This document shows positions 25,342 to 34,370 of a stretch of DNA of 64,000 nucleotides, piece after piece. Source of the DNA: an uncultured Coriobacteriaceae bacterium (GTDB lineage Bacteria; Actinomycetota; Coriobacteriia; Coriobacteriales; Atopobiaceae); contig CADALE010000008.1 in assembly GCA_902788705.1 (NCBI GenBank), positions 1 through 64,000 on the forward strand, given 5' to 3'. The position numbers and the translations under genes are program-made. The notes beneath the pieces are model-generated. The model saw only the letters and a program-made list of their open reading frames with translations, searched no databases and was not told the origin of the DNA. Every line of letters starts with the position of its first letter. Position 1 is the first letter of the stretch.

Positions 25342-25947
25342 CTACACCTCGCGACGAGCCTCGATGGCGCGGCCCAGCGTGACCTCGTCGGCATACTCGA
25401 GATCACCACCTACGGGAAGGCCGCTGGCCAGACGCGTCACCGTAACGCCCAACGGGCGGATGGTGCGCGCCAGGTAGGTGGCGGTGGTCTCGCCCTCCAC
25501 GTCGGGGTTGGTGGCCAGAATCACCTCGCCCACCTCGCCCGAGGCAAGGCGCTGCAACAGCTCTCGCACATGCAGCTGGTCGGGACCCACCTTGTCCATC
25601 GGGCTAATCACGCCGCCCAGCACATGGTACAGGCCGTGGTAGCTGCCCGTGCGCTCGATGGCCTGCACGTCGCGCGGCTCGGACACCACGCAGATGGACG
25701 TACGGTCGCGCGAGGAGTCGGCGCACACGTCGCACGTGTCGCGCGTGGCATAGCTAAAGCAGACGGGACAGAAGTGCACCTGCTGCTTTACCTCCATGAT
25801 GGCGTTGGCAAGGCGGCGCGCCTCCTCGGCGTCAGCCTCGAGCAGATGGTAGGCGATGCGCTGCGCCGACTTGGGGCCGATGCCCGGAAGGCGCCCCAGC
25901 TCGTCAAGCAGGCGCTGCAGCGCCCGTCCGTCGTTGATCGCGTCCAC
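25342..25947 (-). CDS. recR: Recombination protein RecR
   Basis: RecR works with RecF/RecO to load RecA at gaps. The 201-residue protein has the N-terminal Hh[18 protein letters not shown], the C4 zinc finger [16 protein letters not shown] and the Toprim motif [16 protein letters not shown], followed by the Walker-like [14 protein letters not shown]. It starts with GTG two bases after the ybaB stop. It is the last gene of dnaX-ybaB-recR, an order conserved in many bacteria. Confidence 0.98.
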   Translation of the reverse strand: MDAINDGRALQRLLDELGRLPGIGPKSAQRIAYHLLEADAEEARRLANAIMEVKQQVHFCPVCFSYATRDTCDVCADSSRDRTSICVVSEPRDVQAIERTGSYHGLYHVLGGVISPMDKVGPDQLHVRELLQRLASGEVGEVILATNPDVEGETTATYLARTIRPLGVTVTRLASGLPVGGDLEYADEVTLGRAIEARREV

Positions 25948-25949
25948 GA

Positions 25950-26273
25950 CTAGAACATCCCCGGCATGCCCGGCAGGCCCATGCCGCCGGTGACGGCGCC
26001 CATCTGCTGGTCAGCCGCCTCGCGTGCCGACGACAGTGCCTCGTTGACCGCAGCAAGGATGGTGTCCTGGATGAGGTCGACGTCCTCGGGGTCAAGCGCG
26101 TCGGGGTCAATCGTGATGGAGGAGAGCATGCCGTCTGCCGTGGCGGTTACCTTCACCATGCCACCGCCCGCAGAGGCCGACACCTCGATGTCCTTCAGGC
26201 CCTCCTGCGCGGCGGCCAGCTGCTCCTGCATCTTGCGCGCCTGCCGCATGATCTGCTGCATGTTCATTGCCAT
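25950..26273 (-). CDS. Nucleoid-associated protein YbaB/EbfC
   Basis: The 107-residue protein matches the YbaB/EbfC family, a tweezer-like DNA-binding dimer: [19 protein letters not shown] at the N-terminus, then [18 protein letters not shown] and a Met/Gly-rich tail ([10 protein letters not shown]). It is placed between dnaX and recR as is usual, nine bases after dnaX with GGAG before its ATG. Confidence 0.97.
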   Translation of the reverse strand: MAMNMQQIMRQARKMQEQLAAAQEGLKDIEVSASAGGGMVKVTATADGMLSSITIDPDALDPEDVDLIQDTILAAVNEALSSAREAADQQMGAVTGGMGLPGMPGMF

Positions 26274-26282
26274 GGGTTGCTC

Positions 26283-28901
26283 CTACATCTCCTCGTCGTC
26301 GGGGTCCTCGCCGTCGTAGATCGAGCTATCGAACTCGTCGTCCTCGTCCTCTGCGTCGCCAGCATCATAGCCCTCGCTGGCCAGGGCAAGGGCCTCGGCA
26401 TCATCGTCCTCGCTGGTTGGATCGGGCACCTCGGGCGCGCTTGGCGCCTCTCGCGTCATGGTGACGCCCTCGCCGAACACGTCGGTGAGCATCGAGAGGA
26501 TGGAGGCGTCGTCGGTGCCGTAGGTGCCACGAGGCTTGGGCGCGGGCTGGGCGGATGCCGCTGGTTCGGGGTCCTTGGGCGTGGACTCCTTTGGCGCAGG
26601 CTTCGCCGCCGCCGCAGGCGCAGGCTGGGCGGATGCCGCTGGCGCGGGGTCCGCCTTTGGCGCGGCGGCCCTTGTCGTGGGCTGGGCGGGCTGGGCGGCC
26701 GGTGCCACCGCAGGTGCTGTGGCTGCCTCGGGGGCAGGCCAGGGCACCGGCTGGACGGCAGCCTGCTGGGGCTGGGGCCTGCCTGCCGCCGGCTGCGCCT
26801 GCCTTGGCTGCTGTGGTTGCGGCGCCGGCATGGAGGACGGGGCGTAGTACTCGTCCTCCTCGTAGGGGGTCATGTCGGCCTCGGTGTAGGGAACCGCCTC
26901 GTAGGGCGGGGTGTCGTCCCAAGGCGCGGGGTAGCTGCTGGCACTTGGCGGCGTTTGCTGAGGGCCACGCGATGCCTGCTGACGCGGCACCGCAGGCTGT
27001 GACTGCTGGTCAGGTTGGGCCCGTGGCGCGGGCTGGGCCGGCGCCATGGGTTGGGCCTGCGGCGCGGGCTGGGACTGTGGAGTTGGCTGCGGCCGCACGG
27101 CCGGGCGCGGTACGGCGGCTGCCGGTGCGGCTGCGCGGGCGGCCCGTGCGATGTCGGCACCCTTCAGGCTTGACTCGGCGTAGGCGATGTGGCGCGGGCC
27201 AAACACGCGGGCCACCAAGGGGTCGATGATCGCCCGCACGTCCGGGCGCTCCAGCATCTTTGCGGCAAACGTGGAGCCCTTGGGCAGCGTGACCAGCAGC
27301 GTATTGCCGTCATCCGACTCGATGTTGGAGTTCATGAGCAGCGACCCCCTGGAGGGTGCGCTGGCAAGCAGCTCCTCGCACACCTGGCGCCAGCGCCTCT
27401 GGAGGTCGCCCGCATCGGTGACGGCTGCAGAGCGGGCGGGTGCCGATGGCTGCGGCGCTGCGGCTGCAGGCGCCTGTGCGGGCACCGGCCTAGCTGCAGT
27501 GGCAGGCGCAGCCACAGGCCTTGCGACGGTTTGCGGCGCGGGAGCGGGCACAGCAGCTTGTGGCTGGGCTGCCTGCGGCTGTGCGGACCTTGGCTGCGGC
27601 GCGCGCGTTGCGGGCGTCTGAGGTGCCTGACCAGCACCCGTGTTGTTCGTAGGATGCGAAACTGGCACCTCGGCCACGGCCCGTTGTGCCACCTCGGGCG
27701 CCGGAGCGACAGCCGGCGCCACCGGTGCCCGCAGGGACTCCCCTGCCTCAAGCTGCGCCAGCCGCGCCTCAAGCACGGCCACGCGCTCGGCAAGGGCGTC
27801 CATGGTTACCTCGCCCTCGGGCCGCGCGATGCGCGTGAAGGCCAGCTCGAGAACAAGCCGCTGGTTGGGGGCTGTACGCATCTCGCTGGACGCATCGCTT
27901 AGCACCGACATGGCACGCGAGATGCGGTCGGCCGGCCCAAAGGCACGCGCCTCGTCGGCAAGCAGCTCAAGCGCCTTGCCCTGGGCCGACACCACGCCTG
28001 GCCGCTGCCCCACCGCGGCCACCACGTAGGCGTCACGCAGGTGAGCCGTTAGCTCGCGCGTAAACTGAAGCAGGTCGCGACCGGAGTCAACCAGGCCTGC
28101 CACCTGCGCAAACAGCGCGGGAACATCGCGGTTGGCCAGGGCCAGCGCAATCTCGGACAGGGTGGATGCCGGCACCTCGCCCAGCATGTCCTGAGCCGCG
28201 TCCAGCGTGATGGAACCGCCGGCATAGGTGGCAAGACGCTCGAGGTCGGACAGGGCGTCGCGCAGGCCGCCGCGTGCGTGCAGCGTCACCAGCTGCAGCG
28301 CCTCGCGCTCGTAGGTGAAGCCCTCGTTTTGGCACACGTACTCCAGGCGCGCAAGCAGCTCGTCGTTGCTGATGGGCCTGAAGTCGAAGCGCTGCACGCG
28401 CGACAGGATGGTTTCCAGCACCTTTTGCGGGTCGGTGGTGCACATCACAAACACCACGTGCTCGGGCGGCTCCTCCAGCGTCTTGAGCAGCGCGTTGAAC
28501 GCAGCCGGCGTAAGCATGTGCACCTCGTCGATGATGTACACCTTGTAGCTGCCCCGCACCGGCGCGTATCCCACGCGGCTGATGATCTCTTCGCGCACGT
28601 TGTCCACGCCGGTGTTGCTGGCCGCATCAAGCTCGTACACGTCGGGGTGCTCGCCCGCGGCAATGAGCTGGCACTGCTCGCAGGTACCGTCGGGCAGGTG
28701 GCCAAAGCCCTGCTCGCACAGCAGCGCCTTGGCCAACAGGCGGGCCATGGTGGTCTTGCCCGTGCCGCGCGGGCCACAGAACAGGTAGGCATGGCTGGTG
28801 CGCCCCTCAAGCACGGCGCGGCGCAGCGTGGCCACCACGTGCTTCTGGCCCACGACGTCGTCGAACGTTTGGGGACGATACTTGCGGTAGAGCGATTCCA
28901 T
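26283..28901 (-). CDS. dnaX: DNA polymerase III subunits gamma and tau
   Basis: The clamp-loader ATPase has MESLYRKYRPQTFDDVVGQ, Walker A GPRGTGKTTMARLL, Walker B IIDEVHMLTPAAFNALLK, sensor I VFVMCTTDP and the SRC-like arginine finger SRVQRF. The zinc module LPDGTCEQCQLI has only three cysteines, one fewer than the usual four. At 872 residues it is much longer than E. coli tau (643). From about residue 420 on it is dominated by Pro/Ala/Gln-rich low complexity (QAQPMAPAQPAP and similar), with an acidic C-terminus. The frame opens further upstream, but GGAGG five bases before ATG 28901 and the YRKYRP start fix it. No obvious slippery A-run for frameshifting was noticed. Confidence 0.97.
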   Translation of the reverse strand: MESLYRKYRPQTFDDVVGQKHVVATLRRAVLEGRTSHAYLFCGPRGTGKTTMARLLAKALLCEQGFGHLPDGTCEQCQLIAAGEHPDVYELDAASNTGVDNVREEIISRVGYAPVRGSYKVYIIDEVHMLTPAAFNALLKTLEEPPEHVVFVMCTTDPQKVLETILSRVQRFDFRPISNDELLARLEYVCQNEGFTYEREALQLVTLHARGGLRDALSDLERLATYAGGSITLDAAQDMLGEVPASTLSEIALALANRDVPALFAQVAGLVDSGRDLLQFTRELTAHLRDAYVVAAVGQRPGVVSAQGKALELLADEARAFGPADRISRAMSVLSDASSEMRTAPNQRLVLELAFTRIARPEGEVTMDALAERVAVLEARLAQLEAGESLRAPVAPAVAPAPEVAQRAVAEVPVSHPTNNTGAGQAPQTPATRAPQPRSAQPQAAQPQAAVPAPAPQTVARPVAAPATAARPVPAQAPAAAAPQPSAPARSAAVTDAGDLQRRWRQVCEELLASAPSRGSLLMNSNIESDDGNTLLVTLPKGSTFAAKMLERPDVRAIIDPLVARVFGPRHIAYAESSLKGADIARAARAAAPAAAVPRPAVRPQPTPQSQPAPQAQPMAPAQPAPRAQPDQQSQPAVPRQQASRGPQQTPPSASSYPAPWDDTPPYEAVPYTEADMTPYEEDEYYAPSSMPAPQPQQPRQAQPAAGRPQPQQAAVQPVPWPAPEAATAPAVAPAAQPAQPTTRAAAPKADPAPAASAQPAPAAAAKPAPKESTPKDPEPAASAQPAPKPRGTYGTDDASILSMLTDVFGEGVTMTREAPSAPEVPDPTSEDDDAEALALASEGYDAGDAEDEDDEFDSSIYDGEDPDDEEM

Positions 28902-29271
28902 GGTGCCTCCGGTCCTGCGGCTGGTGCCGCGCGTGTTGGTGACGACAAGTATACGGCACGCGCCGGACACACGGGAGCGCCTTTGGCACAGGCAGGGCGG
29001 TTCGCTCATGGGACGGACAGGCGCGCGCGGACGGTTCAGATGGGCTGCGGCAGGCTCCACAAATCCTTAAGTGCGTAACTCTTTGGAGGCAAATCTTCGT
29101 GATTCAATCGCCTATAAGCCTACTACCTGCGAATATATGTATTTTAATCAATTTCTTTATCATCTGAGTTACGCACTTGTTGAAGAGGGCTGGCGGCAGC
29201 AGGCCGCGTACGGCACCGGGCTGCGGCCGGAACCGGAGGCGGCGCGGGCACCGGGCGACACGGGCGAAACC
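28902..29271 (-). promoter_or_regulatory. dnaX upstream region
   Basis: A possible -10 (TATACT on the minus strand, 28948-28953) lies 47 bases before the dnaX ATG, with no good -35. The remaining sequence contains an AT-rich block with 13-bp terminal inverted repeats (see 29069-29178) and no gene. Confidence 0.35.
29069..29178. repeat. AT-rich 110-bp block with terminal inverted repeats
   Basis: AAGTGCGTAACTC (29069-29081) and its exact complement (29166-29178) bound an interior that is far richer in A+T than anything nearby. No target-site duplication is visible. It could be a small non-autonomous mobile element or a two-site operator upstream of dnaX. Confidence 0.6.
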
Positions 29272-30048
29272 CTACGGCTCCAGCAGCCTGACGCGCAGCG
29301 CCTCGAGCTCGGGTTCGGTCACGCCGCAGGCCAGCAGGTACGCGCCCACTCCCCCGTACATGTCCAACACCTTGTCGTAGGTCTGGCCAATCACGTCCAG
29401 CAGCGTGGCCAGGCGGCCCTCGCTCATGTTCTGAGGCACAACGCCCTCGTCCACGAAGCGGTCAACCGCAGCGCGGGACGCATAGCTGTACAGGTAGTCG
29501 CGCGTGATGTCGGCACGCGACACGCCAGCCAGCCCCAACAGCAGCATCGCCGTGACGCCCGTGCGGTCCATACCCGCGGCGCAATGGAACAGCACGCAGC
29601 CCTGCTTGGGCACGGCGGCAAACCACGAGAACACCTGGCGGATGGCCTCGCGCCGTCCCAGCATGGAAAGGTAGCCGCCCACCAGGTAGCCCGAATCCTT
29701 CTGGGCAGCAGCAATCTTGGGGTCGGAGAGATTGAAGTCGTACAGCGACACGTTCTTCCACGCCACGTCGCGGCGGCGCGCAAAGGCGCAGGTAAACTGG
29801 GGGCTTTCGCCCGACCCGCGCAGGTCGAGCACGTTGGTGAGGCCATGCCTTAGCAGGTACTTGATGTCGCGCTCGCTGATGTAGCGCGTCGAGCCGCAGC
29901 GTATGTAGCGGTTAGGCTGCGTGGGACCGTCGGGCGTGTCGTATCCGCCCAGGCCACGCAGGTTCATGGCCGTGGGCGTGTCCAGGATGCGCACTCCGTC
30001 GGCACCCTCCACGTGCGTCTCGGGAAAGAGGAGGTCGAACAGGCCCAT
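29272..30048 (-). CDS. Tyrosine/serine protein phosphatase (PTP, HCX5R type)
   Basis: The 258-residue protein carries the phosphatase loop LFHCAAGMDRTGVTAMLLL near residues 155-173, with the nucleophile Cys and phosphate-binding Arg, and the family start MNLRGLGGYDT plus VLDLRGSGE. This matches bacterial tyrosine phosphatases of the PF13350 group (LipA/MptpB-like), which may act on phosphotyrosine or phosphoinositides. Substrate is unknown. The ATG at 30048 has GGAGG five bases upstream; a GTG two codons earlier overlaps the ribosome site. It follows dedA by 20 bases, so the two are probably cotranscribed. Confidence 0.9.
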   Translation of the reverse strand: MGLFDLLFPETHVEGADGVRILDTPTAMNLRGLGGYDTPDGPTQPNRYIRCGSTRYISERDIKYLLRHGLTNVLDLRGSGESPQFTCAFARRRDVAWKNVSLYDFNLSDPKIAAAQKDSGYLVGGYLSMLGRREAIRQVFSWFAAVPKQGCVLFHCAAGMDRTGVTAMLLLGLAGVSRADITRDYLYSYASRAAVDRFVDEGVVPQNMSEGRLATLLDVIGQTYDKVLDMYGGVGAYLLACGVTEPELEALRVRLLEP

Positions 30049-30068
30049 GCGCACCTCCCTTGGCAGGG

Positions 30069-30713
30069 CTACTTGCCCTTGTTAAGCTGGCCGCGCACCA
30101 GGCCAAACACGGTGGGGATCATGCTGACGCCGATGATGCCCACGATAAGCAGCTCGAAGTGCTTCTGCACGAAGGGGATGCCGCCAAAGAAGTAGCCCAA
30201 CAGCGTGAAGCCCGTAGACCACGTGAGGCCACCCAGCACGTTGAACGTGACGAAGTCTCTCCAGTGCATGCCGCCCATGCCGGCAAGAAACGGCACGAAC
30301 GTGCGGATGAACGGGAAGAACCGCCCCAGGAAGATGGAGAGCTTGCCCCACTTGTTCAGGAACTCCTCCGACTTCTGGATGCGCTCGGGCGTCATGGCCT
30401 TGACCTTGCCCGACTCGATGATCTTGCGCCCGAAGAAGTGCCCGATCATGAAGTTGCACTGGTCGCCCGCGATGGCGGCCATCCACACGACGGGCAGCAG
30501 GACCCAGATGTTGAATCCGCCCCCGTTGGCAAAGAATCCCGAGGCAAACAGCAGCGAGTCACCGGGAAGGAACGGGAAGAACACCACGCCCGTCTCGATG
30601 AAGATGACCGCGAACACGAAGCCATAGGCAACCAGCGGGCCCATGGCGATGGCACTGGCGATGAACCCGCGCGGGTCGCGCAGCAGGTTGGCGATGAAGT
30701 TGAAGAACGACAT
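30069..30713 (-). CDS. dedA: DedA-family membrane protein
   Basis: The 214-residue protein has the DedA/VTT signature: FPFLPGDSLLFASGFFA near residue 47 and the reentrant motif FLGRFFPFIRTFVPFLAGMG near 130, with four to five hydrophobic segments. DedA proteins act in lipid-carrier (undecaprenyl phosphate or phosphatidylethanolamine) flipping and membrane homeostasis; the cargo here is not determined. The ATG has AGGAG seven bases upstream. It starts 63 bases after the SRP RNA. Confidence 0.93.
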   Translation of the reverse strand: MSFFNFIANLLRDPRGFIASAIAMGPLVAYGFVFAVIFIETGVVFFPFLPGDSLLFASGFFANGGGFNIWVLLPVVWMAAIAGDQCNFMIGHFFGRKIIESGKVKAMTPERIQKSEEFLNKWGKLSIFLGRFFPFIRTFVPFLAGMGGMHWRDFVTFNVLGGLTWSTGFTLLGYFFGGIPFVQKHFELLIVGIIGVSMIPTVFGLVRGQLNKGK

Positions 30714-30776
30714 GCGGGCTCCTGACGGGGCTGGCCCGCGAGGAGGGCGGGCTCGCGAGGCCTGGGAACATGAGAA

Positions 30777-30885
30777 GAGCTCGCTCGATGGGAACGGGCG
30801 CCCGCCAGTGACCCCTTATGGCTGCTGCCTCCCGGCCCTGACCAGGTTCGAGGTGTGACGTCGCCCGAGCCCATCGAACAAGCTC
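30777..30885 (-). ncRNA. ffs: Signal recognition particle RNA (4.5S, small bacterial type)
   Basis: The minus strand holds the conserved domain IV: CCTGGTCAGGGCCGGGAGG then CAGCAGCC, the Ffh-binding symmetric and asymmetric loops. The ends pair over 16 positions with two G-U wobbles (30777-30792 with 30870-30885), closing a single rod of about 109 bases. A possible -10 box TACAGT (30893-30898 on the minus strand) lies eight bases upstream of the closing stem. The ends are estimated from the stem. Confidence 0.95.
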
Positions 30886-30963
30886 GGACCCTACTGTACC
30901 ACAACCGCCCGCGTGGTGTGGAGGTGCCAAAAACGAGCACTTCCGCCTCAGCCGCAGGCCCGG

Positions 30964-32076
30964 CTACTCGAACGGAAACTCGTAAGGCAGGCCCAGGCGG
31001 TCGCGCACCGCCAGGATCTCGGCCTGCACGGCCTTGCCCACGGGCACGCCCTTGTCCTTGCGCTCCTGCCATGCCAGCCACTCGCGCTCGCCCGCCGTGA
31101 GGATGCGGTCGTAGCCCGGGGCCTTGCGCGAGGCGCGCAGCTCGCGGCAGATGTCGCCCGCTATCTTGGCAAACGTGTCACGCCCGCAGAACGCGTCGGG
31201 GTCGACCACAAAGAAGAAGTGCCCTAGGTGATACATCTGCGGCGAACCGTCGGGCGCCACGCCGGTAAGCGCCTTCATGAACTTGCCGCCCGCGAGCGCG
31301 GACGAGAGTATCTCGACAACGGCCGCGTAGCCGTAGCCCTTGTAGCCGGCCATCTCGTCGCCCGGGCCGCCACCGAGAGGCGCAAGCGCTGCGGTGCCGT
31401 CGACCAACCGCCGCAGGATCTCCTCCGAGTCGGTGAGCTGGCTGCCGTCGTTGGCCACCACCATGCCGGCGGGCGTGGGCTTGCCCTCGCGCGCGTAGTA
31501 CTCGATCTTGCCGCGCTGCACGATGGAGGTGGCGCAGTCCACGCAGAACGGGAACTCCTCGTCGGTGGGCAGCGCAAAGGTGAGGGGGTTGGTGCCCATC
31601 ATGTTCTCGACACCGTAGGTAGGCGCGATGGACGGGCGCGCGTTGGTGCCCGTGATGCCAATCATCCCCTGCTTGGAGGCCATGGTGGCCCAGTAGCCGG
31701 CGATACCGTAGTGCGTGGAGTTGCGGATGGCACCGCCTGCCATGCCGTAGGTGCGTGCCTTCTCGATGAGGCGCTCCATCACGCGATACGCGGCCACCAT
31801 GCCCATGCCGTCGTGCGCGTCGGCAACGATGGTGGTGGGCGTCTCGCGCACTATCTCGAGGTTGGTCACGGGAAGCAGCGTGCCGTTCTCGATGCGGTCG
31901 ATGTAGATGGGCTTGAAGCGGTTGCAGCCGTGGCTCTCGATGCCGCGACGGTCGCTCTCCAGCAGGACGTCGGCGCAGATGACGGCATCGTCATGTGGCA
32001 CGCCGTAGCCCACGAAGGCGTCTACCAGGAAGTCGTTCATCAGCTGCCAAGGCACATAGGGCCGGTTCTCGTCCAT
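30964..32076 (-). CDS. Ldh2/malate dehydrogenase-family oxidoreductase
   Basis: The 370-residue protein belongs to the Ldh2/YlbC/ComC group of NAD(P)-dependent 2-hydroxyacid dehydrogenases, which is unrelated to classical LDH/MDH. Seen are the catalytic-site residues DRRGIESHGCNRF (about 42-54), NSTHYGIAGYWATMA (about 120), NPLTFALPT, and GGGPGDEMAGYKGYG. Substrate could be malate, lactate, ureidoglycolate or sulfolactate; the sequence does not decide. It is monocistronic downstream of pgi, with an imperfect ribosome site (GAGAGGAC). Confidence 0.9.
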   Translation of the reverse strand: MDENRPYVPWQLMNDFLVDAFVGYGVPHDDAVICADVLLESDRRGIESHGCNRFKPIYIDRIENGTLLPVTNLEIVRETPTTIVADAHDGMGMVAAYRVMERLIEKARTYGMAGGAIRNSTHYGIAGYWATMASKQGMIGITGTNARPSIAPTYGVENMMGTNPLTFALPTDEEFPFCVDCATSIVQRGKIEYYAREGKPTPAGMVVANDGSQLTDSEEILRRLVDGTAALAPLGGGPGDEMAGYKGYGYAAVVEILSSALAGGKFMKALTGVAPDGSPQMYHLGHFFFVVDPDAFCGRDTFAKIAGDICRELRASRKAPGYDRILTAGEREWLAWQERKDKGVPVGKAVQAEILAVRDRLGLPYEFPFE

Positions 32077-32143
32077 GGCGATGTCCTCTCTGGGGGTGGG
32101 TTGCGTAGGGTTCGGAACGGGGCCTTGCCTTTGGCCCTCTTTG

Positions 32144-32184
32144 CGCAGGGGCCAGAAAGGGAGTCTCCCCTTCTGACCCCTGCG
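32144..32184 (-). terminator. Hairpin after pgi
   Basis: A long hairpin pairs GCAGGGG...AAGGGG with CTCCCTTTCTGGCCCCTGC on the minus strand, allowing G-U pairs, starting 43 bases after the pgi stop. There is no U-run, so termination is likely but not certain. Confidence 0.6.
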
Positions 32185-32227
32185 GTTAGGGCGTGTTGCC
32201 TAGCCTATAGCCCTTGGTACCGGATGG

Positions 32228-33919
32228 CTACTTGCGGTTGGCGCGATAGTAGGCGATGAGCGCCTGGGTGCTGGCGTCCTGCTTGGCCAGGGCCTCGTCG
32301 TCGTGGAAGGCCGGGGTAATCTGCTTGGCCAGCTGCTTGCCCAGCTCGACGCCCCACTGGTCGTAGGAGTCGAGGCCCCACACGGTGCCCTCGACGAAGG
32401 TGATGTGCTCGTAAAGCGCAATGAGCTCGCCCAGCGCGTGCGGGGTCAGCGCCTGGCCGAAGATGGACGTGGTGGGACGGTTGCCAAAGAACACGCGGGC
32501 GGGCACGATCTCCTCGGGCGTGCCCTCGGCGCGCACCTCGTCGGCCGTCTTGCCGAAGGCCAGCGCCTTGGTCTGCGCAAGGAAGTTGCCCAGGAATAGC
32601 TCGTGCACGTCCTGGCCCTCACACTGGATGGGGTTGGCGCTGTTCACAAAGGCGATGAAGTCGGCCGGGATCATGCGGGTACCCTGATGGATGAGCTGGT
32701 AGAAGGCGTGCTGGCCGTTGGTGCCGGCCTCGCCCCAGAAGATCTCGCCGGTCTCGGTGGTGACGGCGGTGCCGTCCCAGCGCACCTGCTTGCCGTTGGA
32801 CTCCATGGTGAGCTGCTGCAGGTAGGCGGGGAATCGGTGCAGGTACTGCACATAGGGCAGCACGGCGTGGCTCTCGGCCTTGAAGAAGTTGACGTACCAC
32901 ACGTTGATGAGGCCCATCAGCGCCACGACGTTCTTCTCGAGCGGCTCGATCTCGAAGGTGCGGTCAAGGTCGTAGAAGCCCTTGAGGAAGTCCTGGAACA
33001 CGTCCTTGCCAAAGGCCAGGATGAGGGATAGGCCCACGGCGGAGTCGACGGAGTAGCGGCCGCCAACCCAGCTCCAGAAGCCGAAGGCGTTCTCGGGGTC
33101 GATGCCAAACTCGGCGACCAGCTTGAGGTTGGTGGACACGGCCACGAAGTGCTTTGCGATGGCCTCGGCCTCCTTCTCGGCGGAGTCGTCGATGGCGCCG
33201 GCCTTGCGCAGCGCGTCAAGCAGCCACCAGCGGGCCATTTTGGCGTTGGTGATGGTCTCGAGCGTGGTGAAGGTCTTGGACACGACGATGACCAGCGTGG
33301 TCTCGGGATCGAGGCCCTTTACCTTCTCGGCCACGTCGTTGGGGTCGATGTTGGACACGAAGCGCACCGCGGGGCCGTCCAGGTAGGGGCGCAGGCCCTC
33401 GTACACCATGACCGGGCCAAGATCGGAGCCGCCGATGCCGATGGACACGACGTTCTCGATGGCCTTGCCGGTGACGCCCTTCCACTCGCCGGAGCGCACG
33501 CGGTCGGCGAAGGCGTACATCTTGTCCAGCACCTCGTTGACGTCGGCCACGGTGTCCTGGCCGTCAACGATGAGGGTGCCGGCCTCGTCGGCGGGACGGC
33601 GCAGCGCGGTGTGCAGCACGGCGCGGTCCTCGGTGGTGTTGATGTGGTCGCCGCGGTACATGGCGGCGCGACGGTCCTCGAGGCCCACGGCGCGGCCAAG
33701 GTTGGCCAGGAGCTTGATGGTCTCGTCGGTCACGAGGTTCTTGGAAAGGTCAAAGTGCAGGTCGGAGGTGTCAAAGCTGAGCTTTGCCACGCGGTCGGGG
33801 TCGGCCGCGAACCAGTCCTTGAGGCTGATGCCCTCGGCCTGGAGCGCATCGAAGTGCTCCTGGAGCGCCTTCCACTCGGGGGTCTGGGTAACGTCAATCG
33901 GTGCGGGAATCTTTGCCAT
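32228..33919 (-). CDS. pgi: Glucose-6-phosphate isomerase
   Basis: Pgi interconverts glucose-6-P and fructose-6-P and links glycolysis with the glycogen cluster of this window. The 563-residue protein has [28 protein letters not shown], the signature [17 protein letters not shown], the catalytic [18 protein letters not shown] and [15 protein letters not shown]. It is of the long, E. coli-like type. The ATG at 33919 ([11 protein letters not shown]) follows AGGAGCAGGAC; the frame is open 13 codons further. Confidence 0.98.
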   Translation of the reverse strand: MAKIPAPIDVTQTPEWKALQEHFDALQAEGISLKDWFAADPDRVAKLSFDTSDLHFDLSKNLVTDETIKLLANLGRAVGLEDRRAAMYRGDHINTTEDRAVLHTALRRPADEAGTLIVDGQDTVADVNEVLDKMYAFADRVRSGEWKGVTGKAIENVVSIGIGGSDLGPVMVYEGLRPYLDGPAVRFVSNIDPNDVAEKVKGLDPETTLVIVVSKTFTTLETITNAKMARWWLLDALRKAGAIDDSAEKEAEAIAKHFVAVSTNLKLVAEFGIDPENAFGFWSWVGGRYSVDSAVGLSLILAFGKDVFQDFLKGFYDLDRTFEIEPLEKNVVALMGLINVWYVNFFKAESHAVLPYVQYLHRFPAYLQQLTMESNGKQVRWDGTAVTTETGEIFWGEAGTNGQHAFYQLIHQGTRMIPADFIAFVNSANPIQCEGQDVHELFLGNFLAQTKALAFGKTADEVRAEGTPEEIVPARVFFGNRPTTSIFGQALTPHALGELIALYEHITFVEGTVWGLDSYDQWGVELGKQLAKQITPAFHDDEALAKQDASTQALIAYYRANRK

Positions 33920-34127
33920 GTCCTGCTCCTTCTCGTCGCTTGTCGTGCCAAGGCACATATATGGCTAAGGGTAGCGCAAAGGAAGGCGCCTCTGTGGCAT
34001 TGCGACTAACGGGGCGGTAGACGGAACGGATTTGTTGGCTTGTGTGGCGTGCGACGGAGTCTTTGGACCAATTGGGCCAGCATTCTTGCCCTTCGCGGAG
34101 CGGTGATACTCGCGGGTACCCATTTTT

Positions 34128-34209
34128 GCGGTACACAACTGTGCAAATCCGCCCATGTCCGTCTTCGAATCCTGCGGTTTTTCGGCCGGGTCGCACAGTT
34201 GTGTACCGC
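34128..34209. repeat. Inverted-repeat element A2 (family A, divergent)
   Basis: Arms 34128-34144 and 34193-34209 are perfect 17-bp complements (GCGGTACACAACTGTGC). The 48-base loop is longer than the other copies but carries the family core CGAATCCTGCGG on the plus strand. The arms share little with A1, A3 and A4. Confidence 0.85.
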
Positions 34210-34334
34210 CGATTTGCGCGAAATGACCGGCACCGACGCCCGAGGGGCGTCACTGACCTCCCGTGGCCCCCCTGTGAGGGCCTCTGCGGGCAAAGGGCCC
34301 GTTGTTGCGCCATCGTGGGGCTTTCGCGGGGATT

Positions 34335-34363
34335 TTGGTGCAGGGCAACCTTTGCGCGATACT
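34335..34363 (+). promoter_or_regulatory. Promoter of the DEAD-box gene, leaderless type
   Basis: TTGGTG (34335-34340) and GATACT (34358-34363) are separated by exactly 17 bases. The ATG at 34371 begins eight bases after the -10 box, where transcription should start. No Shine-Dalgarno sequence precedes the ATG. This predicts a leaderless mRNA. Confidence 0.65.
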
Positions 34364-34370
34364 AGATTGC

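Larger units (their letters stand above)
33920..34370. other. Divergent pgi/helicase intergenic region
   Basis: This 451-base gap contains inverted-repeat element A2 (34128-34209) and the helicase promoter at its right end. The remaining 33920-34120 shows short out-of-frame open stretches without ribosome sites and no recognised RNA. Confidence 0.6.

Noticed and set aside
34006..34313. Small protein genes in the pgi/helicase gap
   Set aside because: The open stretches overlap element A2, lack ribosome sites and have shadow-like composition.
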